64,000 nucleotides of DNA, taken from contig CM040128.1 in NCBI GenBank assembly GCA_022559845.1, forward strand, positions 223,433,643 to 223,497,642. The letters run 5' to 3'. Under the pieces are notes generated by a model. That model ran no database searches and was not told where the DNA came from. It worked only from the letters and a program-made list of their open reading frames with translations. Both the position numbers and the translations under genes were made by a program. This document shows positions 20,968 through 31,475 of this stretch, in pieces. Numbering within the stretch: position 1 is the stretch's first letter; each line of letters opens with the position of its first letter. The DNA is from Amorphophallus konjac (taxonomy: Eukaryota; Streptophyta; Magnoliopsida; Alismatales; Araceae).

Positions 20968-21447
20968 TGAAGAGGCGTGGTCTCGCGCTGGTCCTGAGCG
21001 GGCTGTGGATCACCGGAAAGTGAACTGCAAGAAAGGGAAACGGATCAGGGGGCCCAGGGATGAGTCCCTGGGGGAAACCCTCCGATGCTTAAGTCAGTAG
21101 AGCTATGGTGGGAACAATATAGGGAGGAAGTAGCTTCTGCGTGAGATCCCTCTCCACCAGAAGGGTGAAGTGGTTCCTGCTCAGGAGTTGTGAGCGTGTG
21201 GTTGCCCCTTACCTTTCGCCGGAGGGTACCCCTGAGTTAAATAGTGCGCCGTCTTCTGGAGTCCTGTAAGCCGAGGGGTTTCAGGTGGGGGTTACATCCT
21301 CGACGTGGGCTTTTATCGCCTTATCGTTTGAGCGTTATCACCTTGGGGAGCTGGAGTCCCTCACCTTTATGAATTCCTGCCCACAGAGGACTCTTAACGG
21401 CTGCATGGATAAGCAATCGTCGGCCGCCCCGAGCTCAGAAAGGCCAG
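20968..21447 (-). repeat. Element C 3' LTR, left part
   Basis: Matches 35418-35897 nearly base for base (starts TGAAGAGGCGTGGTCTCGCG). Interrupted after GCCAG (21443-21447), the target duplication of the inserted solo LTR. Confidence 0.88.
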
Positions 21448-24400
21448 TGTAATGCCCTGGATCCTTGGTATGTCTTGCTGGATCTTCATTGGATCTTTTG
21501 GATTTGTTTCGGTGAGTTTCGGTTCGCTTTTGTGGCTTCCGAGTTGAGCTTTACGAGCCGTGTGGGTTTTTTCCTCGTACTAGTTACGGAACCCCACGAT
21601 GAGTTTGTTTCTCAGTTCCTCGACTCGCGGATGTTACAGCGACGATGTACTCATCGAGCCGGTCGTTTCGACTATTTTTACGTATTTTTCGGAGATAGGG
21701 CCAGAAATCAGATTTTTCAAAAATTAGGAAAATTCCTAGTTTCTTTTCCTTTTTCTTTCCTTTTCCTCTCTCCTCCTTCTCATTCGCCGCCGTCGTCTCT
21801 CTCTCCCGTTTCCTCTGCTCTTGTGGCTTCTCGGCTCCGGCTGTAGACGGGGTACCTAGAGGCACGTGTTGGGGATGCAGTGGAGCTGACTGGGTGTGCG
21901 ACGGAACGAGGATCGAGATGGTTTTGGCGCGATCCTGAACGGTGGATTCAAAGCCGACGTTTGAGCCCGTAGCGTGGTTTTCGGCGCGGTTTAGTCCCTT
22001 TGGGGCACGGTTTCTTCGGTGGAGGTAGGGTGATGGTTCCTCACTTCTTCCTCTCAGTTTTCCCTTCCATTGCACGTCGTTTGGCGCGGAAACGGTCGAG
22101 TTTGGGCTTGTTTAGCTTAAACCGTGATTTTCGGGTTTTGTAGGGTTCGCCGGAGAACGGCAACCATTTGTAGCTCGGTTAGTGTTGAACTGACCGTTGG
22201 GATGTTAGGATCTCATTCATGCTAGTTTCGTGTTGATCGGTGGTCATTCGAGGCCGGTAGGAGTCCGGGAACCTCGTTGACTCTTTTAGGGTCGATTTGT
22301 TAAAATCGCCCCGATCTTGAGTTTTGATGCTTGCATGTGGGCTTTTTAGCCTTCTTATGTTATTTTTCATCGTCGAGGGTTGTTTCCCCTGCGCTTCGGC
22401 CTGAATGGGGCGTGGAACGGGCCGATTTGGCCAACCCTCTATTTTCCCGCCGTGACTGGTGTGGCGGTCGTTCCAGGGACCGTCACATGCCCTGACGGCC
22501 CCACGATGGACCGTCACAACGTCTGGGTGATTTTTAGTATTTTTGGCTTTGGGAGTGTGACGGCCCAGGGGTGGCGCGTCACAGCACCCTGACGCGTCTG
22601 GTGCGACGCGTTACGCCTATTTTGTCATTTTATGTCTAGGTTAAGTCGGTTCCTCTGACGCGCTTGACCCCGTGCGTCAGGTGAGTGTAACGCGCCTGCC
22701 CCAGGCCATTACATTCTGGTTGACTGACTTTGACCATTTGAGTCGGTTCACCTAACGGCTGTGTCCCTGTGCGTTAGGTGTGTGTAACGCGCCTGCCCCC
22801 GGCCGTTACACTTCGTTTTGGCCGAGTTTGGGTGGCTGTGCCTGTTGATTCTAATGGTCATACCCCTGTGCGTTAGGCCTGTGTAACGCGTCCGTGATGG
22901 ACCGTTACATGCTGTTTTGGCTGAGTTGGGGTGGTTGCGTCGTTGTCTCTAACGGCCGCGCCCCCGCGCGTTAGGTGGTTGTAACGCGTCCGGTCCGGAC
23001 CGTTACATGCCTCTCAGCCAGTTGTTTTCTTGTCTTGCGTCAGGTTGGCTCTGACGCATCCGCCTTGCCGCGTTAGGTGGCTGTAACGCGCCTGGTCTAG
23101 CGCGTTACGTGGTTCGTGTCTGCTTTGAGTTTTGAGGGTTGTTGGCCCTGACGGTCCCGGTCGGGCGCGTCAGGTCGACGTAACGCGCCCGGTGCTGGCC
23201 GTTACGTGCCTTTGCATTTCTAGAGTTGGTTAGGGCGGTGTGTGTGACGGCTCTTCCCCCGACCGTCACGTGGAGTGTAACGGCCTAGGTCTAGACCGTC
23301 ACATTTGTGTAGCGGTCTAGGGGTGGCGCGTTACAATCCTTCTGCTCCGATTTCTGTCGTTTTGGTTTCTGCTTGTCTTGGGTTGTCCTTGTGGTCTGCC
23401 CACAGTCCCGTGGATGTCTCCTGATGTCCTATGAGGGCTAAGACTACGTTGTGAGGCGGCCAGGAGTCTTCTTGCTTGAGGTAGGATTCTCTTTCCTACT
23501 GTTGAGTCGTCGTCGTTGGTTCCGGTCAACCCGGGGTGACCCAGCGGTTGACAGGTGACCTTGTGAGTGGGTGTCTTGGCGGTTCTGTCCAATCCGAGAC
23601 ACTGGTTCTGGATGCCTCGAGGTATCGTCTTACCTTGGTTTGCGTGTCCAGGCGTGTGCTGAGGGTCTTTGACGTTCCCTCAGGTCTCCGTGAGTCATTT
23701 TCTGCGGAGCGTTGTTTCTCGTGGCTTAGGATTAGACCGATTGGCGGCTTGTCCCGCTATCTGTGACGATCTTGCCCTTGAGTCGTTCGACTCAGGATCG
23801 TTACGTGGTAGTTCTAGTTGTCTAGTCCTGAGTTTGTTGGCAGTTGTCGTACTGCCGGTGGTGCTTCGTAGTACGTGTGACAGCGTGTCTGCCTGTCTGT
23901 ACTCTAGCACTTGTGCTCGGAGTTTTGTGTTTTGTACGCCTTCAATTGTTTTTGCCCTAGGCCTTTGAGTGCCGACTCGCCTGGTGATGGCGGAGGGGTG
24001 TTCCCGAGACACGGTTTGTAAGCTAGTTCCGTGGGCTCCCAGCCAACGGTAGCATCCTACCGAGGGAGAAAACTAGCTGGAGTACCTGGCTTAAGCTAGA
24101 GCCAGTGTGTGCACACGTGGTCAGGGACTGAGGACTTACATCGACGGGCGTGACCCTGACTGGTTACTTGATGCTGTTTGGTTCTGTGCGGGTGTCTGTG
24201 ACTCTACCGTGGCTTCAGCGGTATTGCAGGCGAGACACTCGTGGCGCAGCATAAGACGTCTGTGGACGCAGCTGGCCGTTGCTCTGGTGGGGAGGTGCGT
24301 CCGCGTGTAGCGCGTGGCTCTCCACTGCTCTTCGCGTTTCTTGCGCGTCGTGACCTTTCTGGGTTGGCCTTTCCGTGGCTGCACCCGAGGTCAGTGTCCT

Positions 24401-25288
24401 GTCACACGCATGATGCCCTGGTCGTGCGTGGGACAGTGTGCACGACGTTCTAGTCGTGTTCGTGCGATCGAGTCTGTCGGTCGTTTGTGTGGTCTTTTCT
24501 AGACCTTTTGTCTGTTCTTACAGGTCTTCGTCTTAGACCTGGTGTTGGGTCGACAGATCGGTAACTTCTGACTTTGTTAGATCAGAGTCGCCCTTCTGTC
24601 ACTGCTTGGAGTAGTTTGGGGTGCCGAGGTTAGTTCGGCCGCCGCTTGTCTGGCGTGGGTTCTTCCCCTTTCTTACTTGTTCCCTACTCCTACTTCTCAT
24701 CTGCTTACTACTACTTGTAGCGTAGTTTTACAGCTTTGTAGTGTAGTTTCCTGCTTTACTACACCTGCTATTTTCGTTGTTGTTGTCGTTCCGTGTTACT
24801 GCGTGCTTTTCAGTGGGGATCCGCGTGACCCCTACTGAGCCAGTGACACGTGGCTCACCCCTGCTTTTCAGGTGGGGTGGCGTTGTACGTTCTGCTTCCG
24901 CGTGGTTCCTGGAGTGCGTGCTCGTAGCGTGCCGTTGCCGCCAGCTGGTACCTGCGTCGGGCTTCCCCCGACCTTTTGGTACGTCTTTCCTTTCTGTCGA
25001 CTGTACTGTGCTAGACTTGTTGTCTTTAGCTTTGGACTGACACTGGGATATAATTGTTAATTTGAAACTATTAATTAAAAAGTAATTTTATTTCTGCTAC
25101 TTTAGCAAACCCATCTAATGAAATTTAATTGCTTCTGTTATATCTCTGTGGCTTCAATGTACTCTACACATGCCTTTTTCCCTTCGGAGCTTTCTCGCTC
25201 TTGGGAGGCCTCGCGGGTTCCAAGTGGTATCACGTGTATTCGGTAGTTCTACCGGGTACATCTGGTATCCGGAATCCGGGTCGCTACA
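21448..25288 (-). mobile_element. 3.84-kb solo LTR of a Tekay-type chromovirus
   Basis: Plus-strand ends TGTAATGCCC...GGGTCGCTACA, flanked on both sides by GCCAG (21443-21447 and 25289-25293), a perfect 5-bp target duplication. There is no internal coding region, so it is a solo LTR left by recombination between two LTRs. On the minus strand it starts TGTAGCGACCCGG and ends GGGCATTACA, like Del/Tekay LTRs, which suggests minus orientation. Inside lies an array of GTAACGCG..CGTTAC palindromes (22461-23337). No gene. Confidence 0.85.
22461..23337. repeat. Array of about 18 short palindromes of the TGACG/TAACG type
   Basis: Units of 25-33 bases such as GGCGGTCGTTCCAGGGACCGTC, TGACGGCCCCACGATGGACCGTCA, GTAACGCGCCTGCCCCCGGCCGTTAC, GTAACGCGTCCGGTCCGGACCGTTAC and CTGACGCGCTTGACCCCGTGCGTCAG. 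TGACG..CGTCA and TAACG..CGTTA(C) units tend to alternate, at 30-90 base spacing. When one arm changes (TGACG to TAACG) the other changes with it (CGTCA to CGTTA). Confidence 0.8.
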
Positions 25289-25730
25289 GCCAGCCTTATT
25301 CGGGCGGTAGGCTTAGCTCGGACGAAGATGGGTCGGATTGGTCGACATGCGCCTTCTTCCCCTAGGCGGAGAGATGGCTCGGGCATGGACCTTTCCTGTG
25401 ACCTGACCGACGCTCGGGCCTTCCGAGCCTGCCTTATCCGGGAGGTAGGCTTAGCTCGGACGAAGATGGGTCGGATTGGTCGACATGCGCCTTCTTCCCC
25501 TGGGCGGAGAGATGGCTCGGGCATGGACCTTTCCTGTGACCTGACCGACGCTCGGGCCTTCCGAGCCTAGAGGCCGCCTAGGAAGGTAATATCCTCGAGC
25601 GAAACTTTTATTGGGCTTTCTCGCCTAAGTGAGCCCCAGAGGGCTATCACTTGGCTGAGCTAAGCCTTGTTGGGCCCTGAGGGGCCTAGTTTGGCTGCTC
25701 TTAATTGGGCTACAGAAATCCCCCTCTCCA
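25289..25730 (-). repeat. Element C 3' LTR, right part, with a 138-bp duplication
   Basis: Matches 35893-36334. Contains two tandem copies of a 138-bp unit starting at 25293 and 25431 (GCCTTATTCGGGCGGTAGGC and GCCTTATCCGGGAGGTAGGC). On the minus strand the LTR begins TGGAGAGGGGGATTTC at 25730. Confidence 0.88.
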
Positions 25731-26037
25731 CTTGTCCCCCTCTTACTCCCGAGCCTTAATAAGCTCGGAGGAGTAGCCGTTTGGGGTTTTGGACCAGCGT
25801 GGCTCAGGTGGGTTGAAATCTGGCGGTGTTATGAGGCCACATGTCGTGGTCACCTGGGCCCGTAATAATTACAATCCTGACGGATTTGAAATGAAGGGGC
25901 CCCCTTTTCTCGAAGGTCGGAACGACGCGCCGCCTCCCGCGTGAGTTTATAGGCGTTGGGCGCTGGTTGTCATCCCATACTCTTTCCGTTGTTAGGGTTT
26001 TGGCTTTCCTTCGCTTCTTTACTCTTGGGGCTCTTTG
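25731..26037 (+). promoter_or_regulatory. Promoter and 5' UTR of the antisense gene in element C
   Basis: Plus strand, between the 3' LTR and the first ATG. A TATA-like GTTTATAGGCG lies near 25945, about 90 bases before the ATG at 26038, followed by a CT-rich leader with TTAGGGTTTTGG. This fits a plant promoter for antisense transcription. The poly-purine tract for the element's own plus-strand cDNA should also lie here. Confidence 0.4.
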
Positions 26038-26916
26038 ATGCGCCGTGAGAACACAGCGGAGGAGCAGAAACTTGCGGCGGCGTTTGAGGAGTTGGCGAAG
26101 ATAACTGCGGAGGCGGTCCGGCAGCTTCCTCCTCCCCCGGAATCTTCGAGGTCTCGAGAGAGCTCTTTTTCAAGTTCTTCCTCGGAATCCATGGCGGGCC
26201 AGCGCTCAGATGCCGAGGGATGGGGCGACGAACCGGTGGTGAGAGCGCCAGTCCCAAACTGCAGTGAGTTGGGGGAAGCTGAGATGAAGAGGCTGGAGCA
26301 CCAGTTCCGCCTGCCTCACAAGTATGGCTTTGCTGCTGCTGCCCCGTATGAGACGAGCCTGGATTCTCGCACGGGCCACATCTGCATCTTTCTTCTGGCG
26401 TGGAAGAGCGGGTTTCGCCTCCCCTTCGAGCCCTTCATCCTCACGCTTCTCAACTTTTTCCAGTTAGCACCCATCCAGTTGGTAGCTAACTCATACCTTC
26501 TCCTCTCCGCCTTTCGAATCCTCTGTCGCCAGTGCGGGGTTCCTCCTTCCTTGGACCTCTTCCACTATTTCTTTGAGTTGAAGGCACACCCGTCGATGGG
26601 GAAGGGTTTTTACTTCATCCAGGCGAGGAGGAATAGGAGCTGTATCTCGCTGGCGGCGAAGGATTCTTCGCATAAAGGGTGGAAGACCCAATTTTTCTGG
26701 GCGAGGATTAATTCGGTGGAGGAAACTTAGAGGTGCCAAGTAATGCCCAATTTCCACCCGAATATCCCTCCCCGGTAGGAGGAGTTCCCCCCACATGTGG
26801 AGGAGTACGCTGCTCGTTTGCTGAAAAATCGCCAGTCTACCGAGGAGCTGGTGACGCCGGAGAATATCGAGCGGTGTCTTCTTACACGGCTGAAACCGTC
26901 AGGTGCCACCACTTAG
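26038..26916 (+). pseudogene. Antisense extra gene of element C, exon 1 (Transposase_28-like)
   Basis: Starts MRRENTAEEQKLAAAFEEL, has a Ser-rich linker, then a globular region: RLPHKYGFAAAAPYET, FLLAWKSGFRLPFEPFILTLLNFFQLAPIQL, FRILCRQCGVPPSLDLFHYFFEL. This matches what I know of the 'putative gypsy type transposon' domain (Pfam Transposase_28, PF04195) found antisense in plant Tat elements. The frame continues in phase to 26916 with two stops (TAG 26728-26730 and 26776-26778), ending ENIERCLLTRLKPSG. Despite its Pfam name the protein is not known to be a transposase. Its role in Tat elements is unknown. Confidence 0.68.
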
Positions 26917-26978
26917 ACCTTTCTTCGGGGTTGGGGGTCATCTTCCTTTTCCTGATCACGTCTTCTTCTTGGTTGTAG

Positions 26979-28578
26979 ACACCAGGCGGGAACCTCTGGA
27001 GGAGGCCGCTGAGATCATTGACCTTGGCGACGACTCGGCGGCCAATGAGTCGGACACCCCTGTGGGTCGCTCCCAAGCCCAGGACAAGGGCAAGGGGTGG
27101 CCTCAGGGGGGACTTCTCGGCCGCGCGGAGCGAAGCGCAAGGATCCCGTGGAGGGGAGGTTGTGGGAGGCCGCGAAGGCCAGGAAACGGGCCAGGAAGGC
27201 CGGTCTCCTTCTCACTACCGAGGGCGATCCTAGCTCGGCGGCACTCCCCTCTCTGGGGCAAGATAGGGCCGGCCCTCCCAAGCCAGCTCTCCCATCCACC
27301 GAGCGAGAGGGGGCCGAGGAGACCAGGGGCACCCCGGGAGGTGACGGTGATGGGTCGGCTCTCCCCTTGTCGGGAACAGAGGGGGCCGAAGTTGAAACAA
27401 CCGTGGCCGAGGCCGGGGCGCCGGTCGAGGCGGGTGATCTCTTGGGCGGCGATGTGCGGGCCGAGACGGTTGAGGTTGGGGGTTCGCCGGCAGAGGCGTC
27501 GCAGCCCCAAACGTCCGCGGTGCACGGAGCGGCTGGGCTCATAGCGCCGGTCGAGGTCGGGGGTTCGCCTGCGGGGGCGGCGCAACCCCAACCGATCGTA
27601 GCGCGTGAGGTGGCTGAGCCCGCAGCTCGATCTGGGCCCTCCGGCGAGGCGCCATGCGCGGAAAGGGTTCCCATGCCGGTGGCTCTGGAAAGGCTCGGCA
27701 TCTCGAGCAATTTATACCAGCTTTGCCGTGAGGTGTCCGCGAGGATGAAAGGGGGAGACAAGCGTCATTCTCCACCCGGGGTCCTCGACATCATTATGGA
27801 AGGCGGCCTGGTCATGGCCCAGATGGGGGCCACAATGGCGGAGACTTACGCCCGGACGGAGTCAGAGTGGTTGAATCTCGCTTGGACCCTCGGGGGGTGC
27901 GAGAGGAAACTAGCTCGACTCAATGAGGTGCATGAGGGGCTCCGACGGGAGTTCTCCGTGATCAGGGAGTTGTCGCGGTCGAGCCGGCTGGAAGTCGGGG
28001 TGCTGACCGAGCAACTAACCAAGGCCCGGGAATCACTCGAGAGGAAAAGTAAACTCCTCGAAGAGGAGCGCCTTCTTCATCTCGAGCTGGAAGGCCGTTG
28101 GGAGGCCGAGCGCGCCGAGTTGGTGGACCGGGCGGAGGCAGCGGAGCGCCTTCGTTTGGAAGCCGAGGCCGACCGAGCTGAGGCGGAGAAGCGATCAGTC
28201 AAGGCCGAGGAGTGGGCGGCCGAGGCCAAACGGAAGTCGGCTGAGGCAGAGAAACGTTCGGTGGAGGCCGAGGAGCGGGCGGCCGAGGCGGAGCGGGAGA
28301 AGGCCGAGCTTGCCGACAGGATGGGACTGGCCGGGGCGGAGGTGATCGAGCAATACAAGGGCCCAGAGGCCTACCGGGCTGACCTGCAGGAAGCTGCGCT
28401 TCCTTACTATGAGTCAGCACTTCGCCGAGGCATCCGCAAGGGGTTTAAGCAGGGTTACCGCCGGGCAGTAGCTTATGCCGGGGAACAAGATTCTGGGATC
28501 AACTTCCCCTCTGGCCAACGCTATGACTCGGACATGTCGCCTTCCAGCTCCTCTGCGTCGGGCGGGGAAGATCCATAG
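26979..28578 (+). pseudogene. Antisense extra gene of element C, exon 2 (coiled coil)
   Basis: After an apparent 60-base intron (acceptor TTGTAG at 26976-26978) the protein resumes DTRREPLEEAAEIIDLGDD. A frameshift near 27097 moves it to a frame open to 28578 (about 490 codons). That frame has a basic patch (KARKRARKA), an Ala/Gly/Glu-rich linker with a repeated VEVGGSPAxAxQPQ motif, a conserved stretch (MPVALERLGISSNLYQLC), and a long coiled coil rich in EAEKRSVEAEERAAEAE. The C-terminus is basic then acidic (GIRKGFKQGYRRA...GGEDP). The same head-plus-coiled-coil plan is found in other plant Transposase_28 proteins. One frameshift and two upstream stops make this copy defective. Confidence 0.66.
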
Positions 28579-28822
28579 GGCTCTTCTCCTGAGGGGTCGC
28601 CAACTCCGACTGCCTCGGGAGGGCTCGCGACCGAGGCAGTTCCCACGCAGGCGGGGTCAGTGCAAGGGCCGACCGTCACCGAGGGCGCCGGGGGCGAAAC
28701 ACCTGTGCCTTCCACTTTCGAGCTTCAAAGTGGGCCTTAGGCCTGATTTATCGTCCTGTTTTGCCTCCTTCTTTGTTTGTCTCTTTCTTTTTTCAAAAAA
28801 GGACTTCCACTTATTGTCAGGC

Positions 28823-28828
28823 AATAAA
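28823..28828 (+). terminator. Poly(A) signal for the antisense gene
   Basis: AATAAA within GGCAATAAATAAAATC, about 245 bases after the stop codon of exon 2 on the same strand, following a T-rich stretch. Confidence 0.5.
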
Positions 28829-29105
28829 TAAAATCTTACTTCCTTCACGCTATCCTTGCCGTGATTTGATCAGCGTATCTGCAGTAGTTGGAAAGGACCG
28901 ATACTTTCTGCGTAGATCTCACATGATGGTTGGGTGAGCGTCTGACAGGGTGCCTTTCCGCGTTCTCATGCTTTAAATGCCTGGACGCTTCGTGTGTCCC
29001 GCTGGGGCGGAAGACGAGAGGTTTGAGGTGACCGTTCATAGGGGGAAATTCCTTTGGCGTGTTTTCGAGGAGGGAGTCGTTTAAGGCGAGTAGCCTCCTT
29101 TTGCC

Positions 29106-29113
29106 TATAAAAA
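29106..29113 (+). promoter_or_regulatory. TATA box of a second plus-strand unit inside element C
   Basis: TATAAAAA in CTTTTGCCTATAAAAAGAC with a CT-rich leader downstream, about 106 bases before an ATG. It is a better TATA match than that of the antisense gene itself. Confidence 0.5.
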
Positions 29114-29211
29114 GACTGAAGGGCGTCCCTTCCTCTCCATCGCTTAGGATTTTCCCTGACAGTCTTTCCTCTCCCCTTCTTCACGTTGCGTTGTGCCGTT
29201 GCATTCGGAGC

Positions 29212-29463
29212 ATGGAGGAGGATCCAGATGAGGGGGCTATTGATGGCAGGGGGCAGGGAGTTCCTGCTGCTTCGGATTTGAAAAGGAGTCGACGGCCGGC
29301 GGGCGGATTTGAAAAGGGGTTGACGCGCGGAGGCACGCCGTCTTCCCTTTATCAGTTCCAGCGAGGGTTTCAGGGGCGAGATGGAAGACAGATGGGGGCA
29401 TCCGGCATCTCCGCCGCCCGTCCCTCTCTATTCGCTTCAGGGATGGGGGGAGAAGCAAATTAA
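29212..29463 (+). CDS. Small unrecognised ORF, 83 codons
   Basis: MEEDPDEGAIDGRGQG...; acidic start, then Gly/Arg/Ser-rich, with no domain I recognise. The reason to list it is the strong TATA box about 100 bases upstream and a CT-rich leader. It may be a start exon of another antisense transcript or chance. It is not conserved in element B. Confidence 0.25.
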   Translation: MEEDPDEGAIDGRGQGVPAASDLKRSRRPAGGFEKGLTRGGTPSSLYQFQRGFQGRDGRQMGASGISAARPSLFASGMGGEAN

Positions 29464-29956
29464 GCTCCCTCCTTTCCGGGCCTTCCTATGCCTCCTCATC
29501 CAGCTCTGCTGGTTTCTTTTTCTTTCTGGCAGCCTCTTTTTCCCTCTTCTGCTCTTCCTTTCTTTCACTCTTCGGAGGGTGCTTGCTCTCTGTACGTTTC
29601 AAAGAATTGACATGTTGGAAGAGAGGAGGCCTTCATAGGCGTTCCCTCTCCCTAGCCTCTATCAACTTGGAAGGTAGCCTTCCCCTCCGCAGTCCCTCTG
29701 TCACCTTTGTCATGGGCCACCCGAGCCAACTGGGTCGACAGCCTTTTATCCGAGCCAGTTTCTATACGAGGCAGAGTCAGTGGCTGGACGCAAGGAGATC
29801 AACCGAGTCAGCCGAGCAATGGTCTCTTGCAGTGGTGCCAGATGAATTTTTTCCTTTCTGTTGTGTAATGTATTGGCTTTTACCTTTCTGATGTACCAAC
29901 AATCATTTGAATGAAAAGGAGAAAATTTTATTTCACTCAGATTGTTTGCACGAATT

Positions 29957-31313
29957 TCAAAAGTAGAACTTGCGTAGTGTGGCTGCATTCCATGTCCGAG
30001 GGATGGGTTCCCCTTCAATTGTAGATAGTCGGTATGCTCCTTTCCCGAGCGTCTCGACCACTCGGTAGGGGCCTTCCCAGTTAGGGGATAGCTTGCCCGC
30101 CGCCTCTAGTGGTCGAGAGGCTTCGGCTTTCCTGAGGACGAAATCTCCCGGTTGGAAGTGCATGCCTCGGACTTTGGTGTTGTAGTATCCAGTGAGGCGG
30201 CACTGGTACTCCGTTGCTCGGATGCCGGCAATCTCTCGGAGCTCATCCGCTAGGTCGAGGTTCTCGAGTAAGTTTTGCTCGTTTACCTCGGGCGAGAAGC
30301 AGATGACTCGGAGGGAGGGATTGGCGATCTCCAATGGAATGATAGCCTCGGTGCCATATACCAACTGGAAAGGACTCTCACCGGTTGCCGTTCTGGGTGT
30401 CATTCTGTGGGACCAGAGCCAGTTCCTCGAGCCAGCTGCCCTTGGCCTTGCCGAGTCTAGTCTTTATGCCTTTTAAGATAGTCTTATTGGCATTCTCGAC
30501 TAGCCCGTTGGCCTGAGGGTGGGCGATCGAGGTGAAGTGGTTGCGAATACCTAGGTCGGCACATCTGTCTCGGAAATAACGAGAGTCGAATTGCCACCCG
30601 TTATCGCTCACTATCACCCGGGGGATACCGTAATGACAAATGATCGACTTCCAGATGAAACTCCAGACGACTGTCTCGGTGATCCTCGCCGTGGGTTCGG
30701 CCTCGATCCACTTGGTAAAGTAGTCGATGGTGACGATGATAAACTTCTTCTGGGCCTGAGCCATAGGGAACAGCCCAAGAATGTCGATCCCCCACCGAGC
30801 GAAGGGGTAAGGCTCGGTCAGGGTGACGAGCTCCGTAGCCGGCTGATGGACTAAGTGGTCGAATCGCTGGCATCAGTCGCACTGTTGCACGTAGGCCGTG
30901 CAGTCGCGCTGCAGAGTGGGCCACCAGTAACCCTGCCGTAGCAGGATCCAGGTGAGTGACCTTCCTCTTGAATGCGCTCCGCACAGGCCTTCATGAATAT
31001 CATGGATAGCTCGGTTGGCTTCGTCGGGGCCAAGACACTTCAGGAGGGGACCGGAGACGGATCTCCGGTAGAGAGTGTTGTCCAGAATGATGAAGCGCCG
31101 ATCGTGGTACTTTAATCTGTGGGCCTCTCGAGGGTCGAAAGGCTCTTGAGAGTCCCGGAGCCACGACAGGTAGGGGGTGCGCCAGTCGCTCGGAATGGCT
31201 GAGTCAACAGTAAGGAGCTCCGAGTCAATGCTCGGGCGCTCTAGCTCTTCAAGGAGGACTGATTGGGTACCTTCGGGGTCGAGAGAGGAGGCCAGCTGAG
31301 AGAGGGCATCCAC
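29957..31313 (-). pseudogene. pol: Element C integrase
   Basis: The frame 31313-30873 contains the tail of aRH and the HHCC finger (HEGLCGAHSRG...QQCD-stop-CQRF; the stop is inside the C-x2-C pair). The frame 30764-30378 has the catalytic core: TIDYFTKWIEAEP, IVSDNGWQFDSRYF, HPQANGLVENANKTI. The frame 30403-29957 has the C-terminal part: ATGESPFQLVYGTEA, GKLSPNWEGPYRVVETLGKGAYRL, WNAATLRKFYF-stop. At least one frameshift (near 30390) and a TGA in the zinc finger inactivate it. Confidence 0.87.
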
Positions 31314-31475
31314 TCGGGAGTTTTCCTCCCGAGCTATTCAGTCCACCTCGAATCTCTCGAACTGTTGGGCCAGGTCTCTGACCAGTTAGAGGTATTTGAT
31401 CATTGGTGCCTCTTGAGCTTCGTACTCGCCGTTGACTTGGCTAGCGACCAATTGAGAGTCAGTATGGATTTTGAC

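Noticed and set aside
23317..24384. Several short ORFs in the solo LTR
   Set aside because: GC-rich LTR sequence; no similarity to any protein family, and both strands open.
27015..27761. 248-codon minus-strand ORF opposite the antisense gene
   Set aside because: A mirror of the GC-rich coiled-coil/linker coding sequence; Ala/Pro/Ser-rich without motifs.
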